A stretch of DNA of 37,283 nucleotides. Origin: Candidatus Gastranaerophilales bacterium (GTDB lineage: Bacteria; Cyanobacteriota; Vampirovibrionia; Gastranaerophilales; Gastranaerophilaceae). Below the pieces are notes generated by a model. The model was not told the origin of the DNA. It did no database searches and saw only the letters and a program-made list of their open reading frames with translations. Shown here one piece after another: positions 31,993-37,283 of the stretch. Position 1 is the stretch's first letter. Each line of letters begins with the position of its first letter. The stretch is from positions 1 to 37,283 of the forward strand of contig CALVEB010000021.1 in assembly GCA_944326465.1 (NCBI GenBank), in the 5' to 3' direction. A program made the position numbers and the translations under genes.

Positions 31993-32358
31993 ATGGCAAG
32001 ACTAGCAGGGGTAGATTTACCTCGTAACAAAAGAATGGAAATTGCATTGACCTATATTTACGGAATAGGTCCTACAAGAAGTAAGAAAATTCTTGCAGCA
32101 ACAGGTATATCACCTGATTTAAGAACAGACGATTTGACAGAAGAAGATATTAAAAATTTACGTAACGAATTGTCAAATTATCATATAGAAGGTGACTTGA
32201 GACGTGAAGTAACAATGAATATTAAACGTCTTCAGGAAATCGGATCATACAGAGGCATGCGTCATAAACGCAACCTTCCTTGCAGAGGTCAGAGAACAAA
32301 GACAAATGCAAGAACACGCCGCGGAAAGAAAAACGGCGCAGTGGCTAAGAAAAAGTAA
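31993..32358 (+). CDS. rpsM: 30S ribosomal protein uS13
   Basis: 121 residues, [34 protein letters not shown], with the C-terminal [25 protein letters not shown]13 sits in the head of the 30S subunit and contacts the P-site tRNA and 50S. AAAGGAG lies before the ATG. The spacer on either side is unusually long for this operon. Confidence 0.98.
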   Translation: MARLAGVDLPRNKRMEIALTYIYGIGPTRSKKILAATGISPDLRTDDLTEEDIKNLRNELSNYHIEGDLRREVTMNIKRLQEIGSYRGMRHKRNLPCRGQRTKTNARTRRGKKNGAVAKKK

Positions 32359-32365
32359 GATAGCC

Positions 32366-32566
32366 GTTGGCGAGCGTCAGCGAGCCTTACGGATATCTTA
32401 TCCCGAACTTGTTTCGGGATCTCAATTGAAAATTGAAAACGAAAAATAAAGATGAAAGTTGGCAAACGTCAGCAAGCCTTACGGATGTTTTATCCTGATT
32501 GTTTCGGGATCTGACCGGAGGTGAGCGAAGCGGCCGGCGGATATCAAGCCCGAACTTGTTTCGGGC
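32366..32566 (+). repeat. three related hairpin repeats in the rpsM-rpsK spacer
   Basis: Units at 32366-32422 and 32458-32512 are direct repeats (GTTGGC...GTCAGC...AGCCTTACGGAT...TTTCGGGATCT). A third, shorter relative ends at 32566. Each ends with a hairpin: CCCGAA-CTTGT-TTCGGG, perfect in units 1 and 3, imperfect in unit 2. These resemble REP-like palindromic elements inserted in an operon spacer. Confidence 0.7.
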
Positions 32567-32610
32567 AGATAAAAGAAATTAAACAAAATCACAACATAAA
32601 GGAAATAAAA

Positions 32611-32997
32611 ATGGCAAGACCACAAAAAACAAAGAAAAAAGAAAAAAAGAATGTATTGCAAGGTGTTGTACATATTCAATCAACATTTAACAATACAATC
32701 GTAACATCAACAGATACTCAGGGTAATGCTATTGCTTGGGCAACAGCAGGTGCTACCGGGTTCAAAGGTGCAAGAAAAGGAACACCTTTTGCAGCACAAT
32801 CAGCAGCAGAACTTGTTGCTAAAAAATCAATTGATCAGGGTATGAAAAAAGTTGAAGTACATATCAAAGGCCCTGGTTCAGGCAGAGAAACAGCTATCAG
32901 AGCAATTCAGGCTGCAGGTTTGGAAATTACATTGATTAAAGATGTAACACCAATTCCTCACAACGGCTGCCGTCCGCCTAAAAAACGCCGTGTATAA
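32611..32997 (+). CDS. rpsK: 30S ribosomal protein uS11
   Basis: 128 residues, [39 protein letters not shown], ending [13 protein letters not shown]11 lies in the 30S platform and contacts the mRNA Shine-Dalgarno region. I start at 32611, 9 nt after AAAGGAA; the frame stays open 90 nt upstream, but that stretch is the hairpin repeat and not S11. Confidence 0.98.
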   Translation: MARPQKTKKKEKKNVLQGVVHIQSTFNNTIVTSTDTQGNAIAWATAGATGFKGARKGTPFAAQSAAELVAKKSIDQGMKKVEVHIKGPGSGRETAIRAIQAAGLEITLIKDVTPIPHNGCRPPKKRRV

Positions 32998-33012
32998 TAC
33001 GGCAAATTAATT

Positions 33013-33123
33013 GCGGTCACATATAAATAGCAGGCATTTATGCCTGATGAAAGACCGCTTATGAAACAATATGTAACCGCGGGGGCTTGCCCTCAAGCCA
33101 AAGGCAAACCGTAGATGCCCCGC
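33013..33123 (+). promoter_or_regulatory. structured leader RNA before rpsD
   Basis: Two nested hairpins precede rpsD. First: GCGGTC (33013-33018) with GACCGC (33053-33058), enclosing CAGGCAT-TT-ATGCCTG (33031-33046). Second: GCGGGG (33079-33084) with CCCCGC (33118-33123), enclosing TTGCC/GGCAA (33087-33091 with 33103-33107). The rpsD ribosome-binding site AAAGGAG (33132-33138) follows immediately. S4 is an autoregulator in several bacteria, so an S4-binding leader is a reasonable inference. Confidence 0.5.
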
Positions 33124-33148
33124 ACAAAAGTAAAGGAGAATAAATAAA

Positions 33149-33751
33149 ATGGCTAGATACACAGGACCTAATAACAAATTATTCCGCAACAAGAAGGTTA
33201 GTGATTTGTCAAACAGAAAACTTACCGTCTCAATGCGTCAAACTGCTTCAGGTCAACACGGTGCTGTTAGAAAAAAACTTTCTGAATATGCACTTCACTT
33301 AGCAGAAAAACAAAAAATCAGATTTACATATCTTGTAAGCGAAAAACAATTCGCGAAATATTATAACGAAGCAGCAAGAAGAAAAGGCGTAACAGGCACA
33401 ATTCTTTTGCAGCTACTTGAATCAAGACTTGATAATGTTCTTTATAGAGCAGGACTGGGTGTTACCCGTAAGCAAACAAGACAAATCGTAAACCACGGTC
33501 ATGTTCTTGTAAACGGCAAGAAGGTAGATATTCCGTCATATCTTGTAAAAGCAGGCGATGTAATAACAATCAAATCAAGAAGTACAGAGTTTATCAAAAA
33601 TGTAACTGAACTTATTGATATGGCTTGTGCTCCTGCCTGGATGACAATAGATAAAGAAGCTTTGAAAATCACTTTCGACAGAATTCCTGAAAGAGAAGAA
33701 TTAGATCCGAACTTCAAAGAGCAACTCGTAATTGAGTACTATTCAAAATAA
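33149..33751 (+). CDS. rpsD: 30S ribosomal protein uS4
   Basis: 200 residues. MARYTGPNNKLFRNKK, SGQHG, SEYALHLAEKQKIRFTYLVSEKQFAKYY, and LLQLLESRLDNVLYRAGLGVTRKQTRQIVNHGHVLVNGKKVDIPSY are S4 landmarks. It lacks the N-terminal zinc Cys cluster, like the cyanobacterial/C- type. S4 nucleates 30S assembly and binds 16S h16-18. Cyanobacteria usually keep rpsD away from this operon, so its presence between rpsK and rpoA is the general bacterial order. Confidence 0.98.
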   Translation: MARYTGPNNKLFRNKKVSDLSNRKLTVSMRQTASGQHGAVRKKLSEYALHLAEKQKIRFTYLVSEKQFAKYYNEAARRKGVTGTILLQLLESRLDNVLYRAGLGVTRKQTRQIVNHGHVLVNGKKVDIPSYLVKAGDVITIKSRSTEFIKNVTELIDMACAPAWMTIDKEALKITFDRIPEREELDPNFKEQLVIEYYSK

Positions 33752-33873
33752 CGGGCTAGGCGCTGCCTTCAGCGGTTAAAGCTGCAGGTAATGCAGAATT
33801 CCGGAAATGGATTTAGTAAAATCCGCAAATGGAGAAATCCGAAACAGTTAATTAAAAAACCAGGAGAAAAAAC

Positions 33874-34842
33874 ATGGAATTAAAAATTAAATGCGTTAAT
33901 ACGACAACAAGTTCAGATGGTTCACAATATGGTAAATTCGTAGTAGAGCCGTTAGAAAAAGGATTTGGTACTACAATCGGGAACTCTCTGAGACGTGTGT
34001 TACTCTCCAGCCTTGAAGGAACAGCGGTAACATCTGTCAGAATTGAAGGTATTACTCACGAATACACTGCAATACCTGGCGTTTTAGAAGACGTAATTGA
34101 TGTAATGTTGAATTTGAAAGGCCTTGTTGTAAAGACAGATTCAAAAGAACCACAACATTTGCGTATAGACGTAGATAAACCGGGTGCTGTTTTAGCAAGT
34201 GATATTCAATTGCCTGCAGGTGTAAAAGTTGTAAACCCTGACTGGTTGATTTGTACAGTTGCAGACGGCGGCAGCTTCCATGCTGATATTATCGTAGAAA
34301 CAGGCAAAGGCTATGTTGCTAACGATGTACCTAGAGATGCAAAAGGCGTTTCTATTGATGTATTGCCGATAGATGCGACATTTATGCCTATCAAACGTGT
34401 AAGCTACAACGTAGAAAACACACGTGTAGGTGATTCTATCGACTTTGATAAATTGACTCTGGAAATTTGGTCAAACGGTTCAATTGATGTAATTCAGGCG
34501 TTAAGTCAGGCATCAAATCTGTTAATTGAACACTTTATGCAAATTTCAGCGATAGCAGGTCAACCGGCAATTTCGCCTATAGCTGCTATTGAAGAAGAAA
34601 AAGAAGATGATTCAAATGTTCCGAGCATGACAATTGAAGAGTTAGAATTGTCTGTCAGAGCATACAATTGTCTGAAACGTGCAAGCATCAATTCTATGGC
34701 AGAATTGTTGAAAAAATCAGAACATGATTTGTTAAACATTAAGAACTTCGGTAAGAAATCATCAGACGAAGTAATCGAAAGACTTCATCATTTCGGTTTA
34801 GACCTTGCTCCGAACCCTGAAATAGAAGAAGAAATTGGATAA
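33874..34842 (+). CDS. rpoA: RNA polymerase alpha subunit
   Basis: 322 residues. The alpha-NTD has GFGTTIGNSLRRVLLSSLEGTAVTSVRIEGITHEYTAIPGVLEDVIDVMLNLK and the second half of the domain. The acidic linker (IEEEKEDDSN) leads to the alpha-CTD (VRAYNCLKRASINSMAELLKKSEHDLLNIKNFGKKSSDEVIERL), which binds UP elements and regulators. Length is typical. CAGGAGAAAA lies before the ATG. Confidence 0.98.
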   Translation: MELKIKCVNTTTSSDGSQYGKFVVEPLEKGFGTTIGNSLRRVLLSSLEGTAVTSVRIEGITHEYTAIPGVLEDVIDVMLNLKGLVVKTDSKEPQHLRIDVDKPGAVLASDIQLPAGVKVVNPDWLICTVADGGSFHADIIVETGKGYVANDVPRDAKGVSIDVLPIDATFMPIKRVSYNVENTRVGDSIDFDKLTLEIWSNGSIDVIQALSQASNLLIEHFMQISAIAGQPAISPIAAIEEEKEDDSNVPSMTIEELELSVRAYNCLKRASINSMAELLKKSEHDLLNIKNFGKKSSDEVIERLHHFGLDLAPNPEIEEEIG

Positions 34843-34875
34843 TAAAATAAAAAATAACTATAAAGGAAAATAAAA

Positions 34876-35304
34876 ATGAGACACATGACAAAAAAACATA
34901 CGCTGGGAAAAGCGCAAGACCAGAGAAAAGCCTTGTTGCGTTCTTTAGCTACCGAACTTTTTGTACATGGTGAAATCAAAACAACTATGGCACGTGCAAA
35001 AGCATTAAAACCATACGCAGAAGAGATTATCACCCTTGCAAAAAAAGGCGGTTTACACAATATCCGTCAAGCTGCTAAATTTATCTATAACAAAGAAACA
35101 GGCAGCTATATTGACCTTGCTACAGGCGAAGTTTTTGAAGCACCTCAGGCTGACAAAAAACTGGCTTCTCAAACTGTATTGAGAAAACTGTTTGTAGTAA
35201 TCGGTAAAAAGTACGAAAACCGCAACGGCGGCTATACAAGAATTTTCAGATTGCCTCCAAGACGCGGTGACGCATCAGAAATGGCATTAATCCAATTGGT
35301 ATAG
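34876..35304 (+). CDS. rplQ: 50S ribosomal protein bL17
   Basis: 142 residues: MRHMTKKHTLGKAQDQRKALLRSLATELFVHGEIKTTMARAKALKPYAEEIITLAKKG, ending GDASEMALIQLV. A ~22-residue middle segment (FIYNKETGSYIDLATGEVF) extends it beyond the ~117-residue form. bL17 lies near the polypeptide exit tunnel. It follows rpoA, as is usual. Confidence 0.97.
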   Translation: MRHMTKKHTLGKAQDQRKALLRSLATELFVHGEIKTTMARAKALKPYAEEIITLAKKGGLHNIRQAAKFIYNKETGSYIDLATGEVFEAPQADKKLASQTVLRKLFVVIGKKYENRNGGYTRIFRLPPRRGDASEMALIQLV

Positions 35305-35310
35305 AACGCC

Positions 35311-36078
35311 ATGCGTTATGCACTTCAGGTTCATTATGTCGGGAAAAATTATTCCGGAAGCCAGATACAGTTTAGAAATGGTGAAGAAATACCAGTACCG
35401 ACAATACAGGGCGAACTTGAAAAAGCAATTCGAACATTGATATACGGAAATTCCGTAAAAGATAAAAGACCTGTAAAAACATACTTCTCCGGAAGAACAG
35501 ATAAAGGAGTGAATGCATACGGGCAAGTAGTTCATTTTGACACAGATAAACAATTTGTTGCTTCAAAGTTTCTCTATTCACTGAATGAAATACTGCCCGC
35601 AGACATCTCCGTATCGGATTTGAAACAGGCGGAAGAAACATTTCACGCACAAAAATCAGCAAAAAGCCGGCATTACAGATATGAATTTATAACCCGAAAA
35701 TCTCACAATGCTTTTGATGGAGATTTGCTGAGAGTGAAGTTTGATATTAATATAGAACGAATGCAGACTTCATTAAATTATCTGCTGGGAGAACATGATT
35801 TCACGAGTTTCAAAAGTTCCGGAACGCTAAACCCGAGCAAAGTATGTATAATAACGGAGGCGAAAGCCAAAAAAGAAGGCGATAGAGTGATTATTGATAT
35901 TAAAGGAAACAGATTTCTTTATAATATGATAAGAACAATCGTCGGAACCCTTTTAGAAATAGAAGGGCATAACCTGCCGCCTGAACATATTAAAGAAGTT
36001 CTGGAGGCAAAAGATCGCCGCAAGGCCGGTCAGACAGTCAGTCCTTATGGTCTGACGCTTATAAAAGTAGATTATTAA
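35311..36078 (+). CDS. truA: tRNA pseudouridine(38-40) synthase
   Basis: 255 residues. The catalytic motif is FSGRTDKGVNAYGQVVHF with the Asp nucleophile, and SRHYRYEF and NRFLYNMIRTIVGTLLEIEG are present. TruA makes pseudouridine at 38, 39 and 40 of the tRNA anticodon arm. It starts six bases after the rplQ stop with no clear Shine-Dalgarno, implying translational coupling. truA between rplQ and rplM is the order also seen in cyanobacteria. Confidence 0.95.
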   Translation: MRYALQVHYVGKNYSGSQIQFRNGEEIPVPTIQGELEKAIRTLIYGNSVKDKRPVKTYFSGRTDKGVNAYGQVVHFDTDKQFVASKFLYSLNEILPADISVSDLKQAEETFHAQKSAKSRHYRYEFITRKSHNAFDGDLLRVKFDINIERMQTSLNYLLGEHDFTSFKSSGTLNPSKVCIITEAKAKKEGDRVIIDIKGNRFLYNMIRTIVGTLLEIEGHNLPPEHIKEVLEAKDRRKAGQTVSPYGLTLIKVDY

Positions 36079-36102
36079 AAACAAAATAAATGGAGATAAA
36101 GC

Positions 36103-36546
36103 ATGAAAACATATTCAGCAAAACCTCTGGAAGTAGAAAGAAAATGGTATTTAATTGATGCCGATGGAGAAATCCTCGGAAGATTGGCTACCAGAATTGC
36201 TAATATTTTGAGAGGAAAAAACAAACCTGAATATACACCGAACGTTGATACAGGTGATTTCGTAATCGTTATCAATGCTGAAAAAGTTCGTGTATCAGGT
36301 AACAAAGAAACTGATAAAATCTATTATCACCACACAGGATATCCAGGTGGTTTGAAATCAGCAAGCGTAAAAGAATTACGTGAAAAAGACGCAAGATTAC
36401 TAATCGAAAAAGCTGTAAAAGGTATGTTGCAGCACAATACTTTAGGTGATCAGCAGTTTACTAAACTTAAAGTATACACAGGTTCAGAACACCCTCACGC
36501 AGCGCAAAAACCGATTGTTCTTGAAAAAGAAGGAGGTAATAACTAA
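36103..36546 (+). CDS. rplM: 50S ribosomal protein uL13
   Basis: 147 residues: [62 protein letters not shown], then [11 protein letters not shown] and [10 protein letters not shown]. uL13 is an early-assembly 50S protein. Its stop codon overlaps the rpsI start (TAATG). Confidence 0.98.
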   Translation: MKTYSAKPLEVERKWYLIDADGEILGRLATRIANILRGKNKPEYTPNVDTGDFVIVINAEKVRVSGNKETDKIYYHHTGYPGGLKSASVKELREKDARLLIEKAVKGMLQHNTLGDQQFTKLKVYTGSEHPHAAQKPIVLEKEGGNN

Positions 36547-36941
36547 TGGCTAATAAAGAATTTATGGCAACAGGACGCAGAAAAACCTCTATCGCGGTTG
36601 TAAAATTAGTTAAAGGTCAAGGCAGAATCTTTGTTAACGGTAAAAAGTTAAGAGATTATATCGGCAACAGACCTGCAATTGAAATGTTAGTTTATAGACC
36701 TTTAGTATTAACTGACAATCAGGAAAAATACGATGTAAGAGTAAAAGCAGTGGGCGGCGGAATCGTTGCACAATGCGGAGCTATCAGACATGGTATTTCA
36801 AGAGCACTGGTTCAGGTAAACGAAGAATACAAAAACGTTTTACGTTTAGAAGGCTTACTAACCCGTGACCCACGAGTTAAAGAACGTAAAAAATACGGCC
36901 GTAAACGTGCAAGAAAACGTTTCCAATTCTCAAAACGTTAA
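36546..36941 (+). CDS. rpsI: 30S ribosomal protein uS9
   Basis: 131 residues: [33 protein letters not shown], then GGGIVAQCGAIRHGISRAL and the C-terminal KYGRKRARKRFQFSKR, which reaches the P-site tRNA. It overlaps rplM by one base and is followed by a strong terminator, so it is the last gene of the series. Confidence 0.98.
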   Translation: MANKEFMATGRRKTSIAVVKLVKGQGRIFVNGKKLRDYIGNRPAIEMLVYRPLVLTDNQEKYDVRVKAVGGGIVAQCGAIRHGISRALVQVNEEYKNVLRLEGLLTRDPRVKERKKYGRKRARKRFQFSKR

Positions 36942-36966
36942 TATGTGTATTATTTTATATATCAAA

Positions 36967-36999
36967 GCCGCCGGTTTACCAAAACCGGCGGCATTTGTA
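36967..36999 (+). terminator. terminator after rpsI
   Basis: GCCGCCGGTTT (36967-36977) pairs perfectly with AAACCGGCGGC (36982-36992), followed by ATTTGTAT. It closes the ribosomal protein operon. Confidence 0.8.
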
Positions 37000-37010
37000 T
37001 GTAGAAAAAG

Positions 37011-37103
37011 CTATAATTTAAAATCAAATAATTCAGACATAGTTAACCCGAGAGCCTCAACTATTTGAAAAAGATTTGTGTATCGTATATCGGAGAAATC
37101 CGT
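37011..37103 (-). pseudogene. truncated XRE-type helix-turn-helix remnant
   Basis: The minus strand encodes 30 residues, TDFSDIRYTNLFQIVEALGL followed by TMSELFDFKL, then TAG. This matches the last helices of XRE HTH domains (the ...LxxIAxALGxxxxELF pattern). An in-frame stop lies just upstream (37104-37106), and no N-terminal helix-turn-helix is found in another frame. It sits between two terminators, so it is probably a gene relic. Confidence 0.5.
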
Positions 37104-37118
37104 TCAGAAGAAGATAAT

Positions 37119-37158
37119 AAAACACAGGCAATGCAAGATTTATGCGTTGCCTGTTTTA
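37119..37158. terminator. hairpin with T-tract, probably a bidirectional terminator
   Basis: ACAGGCAA (37124-37131) pairs perfectly with TTGCCTGT (37147-37154), with A's before and T's after. Confidence 0.55.
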
Positions 37159-37216
37159 AGGGAAATAGGGGAATAGCGTACGGCTCGCGCTCCGTCCGCA
37201 AATCCCCTATTCCCCT
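37159..37216. repeat. 20-bp imperfect inverted repeat
   Basis: 37159-37178 and 37197-37216 are inverted copies (about 16 of 20 positions match) rich in GGGGAATAG/CTATTCCCC, enclosing an 18-nt GC-rich loop. It resembles an intergenic palindromic element. Confidence 0.55.
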
Positions 37217-37283
37217 AAAAACAATTAACAAAAATTAATAAAAGTTGTGAAAAAATTAAAGAACAAAAGCCATCCTGTCGTAT

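Noticed and set aside
32521-32610. Upstream extension of rpsK
   Set aside because: The extra 30 codons translate the hairpin repeat; uS11 normally begins at the 32611 ATG with its own ribosome-binding site.

Overview
The window is A+T-rich bacterial chromosome. Several gene families point to the non-photosynthetic sister group of cyanobacteria (Melainabacteria/Vampirovibrionia, probably a gut Gastranaerophilales). These are a prepilin with the FTLAEVLITLAVIGVVAALT leader, a protein opening with an N-terminal NFTG motif, a short cyanobacterial-type S4 without a zinc cluster, and the gene order rplQ-truA-rplM-rpsI that cyanobacteria share. The taxon is an inference from gene content; no rRNA is present to test it.

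Layout. 1-507 is intergenic, with small repeats. 508-1890 encodes a guanidine-modifying (deiminase-fold) protein with EF-hand-like loops. 1931-5511 (minus) holds a membrane protein, miaA, another membrane protein and a 2-hydroxyacyl-CoA dehydratase activase-like protein. 5551-7665 (minus) holds a sigma factor translationally coupled to gcvPB, whose 3' end is tandemly duplicated. 7792-14417 carries a tandem universal stress protein, dxr, a 53-aa gene, an HExxH protein, an AcsE-like methyltransferase, a large secreted TPR protein and a lipoprotein. 14488-14916 has two copies of a ~185-bp repeat fused to the 3' end of tRNA-Gln. 14967-16200 has an XRE regulator divergent from a prepilin with a consensus promoter. 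16197-18599 (minus) is a tightly overlapping gmk-coaBC-NIF3 operon, divergent from a histidine kinase. 19781-23885 has an MFS transporter and DnaQ-like exonuclease operon, trxA, and an AAA/DUF4143 ATPase preceded by four helically phased 18-bp repeats. 24169-29394 encodes a 1741-residue coiled-coil/hydrophobic protein built from two internal duplications. 29439-30989 is a secreted GH13-family protein. 31395-36941 is the alpha-operon block infA-rpmJ-rpsM-rpsK-rpsD-rpoA-rplQ-truA-rplM-rpsI, interrupted by hairpin-rich spacers and a structured leader before rpsD. The end holds terminators and a truncated XRE remnant.

Most of the window is housekeeping. Three things stand out: the unusual proteins (EF-hand deiminase and 1741-aa duplicated protein), repeat structures at tRNA-Gln, the ATPase promoter and gcvPB, and a recurring promoter geometry in which a -10 box lies exactly 6 nt before ATG. 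That geometry predicts leaderless mRNAs for five genes, including the divergent gmk/histidine-kinase pair, which share one palindromic -10.
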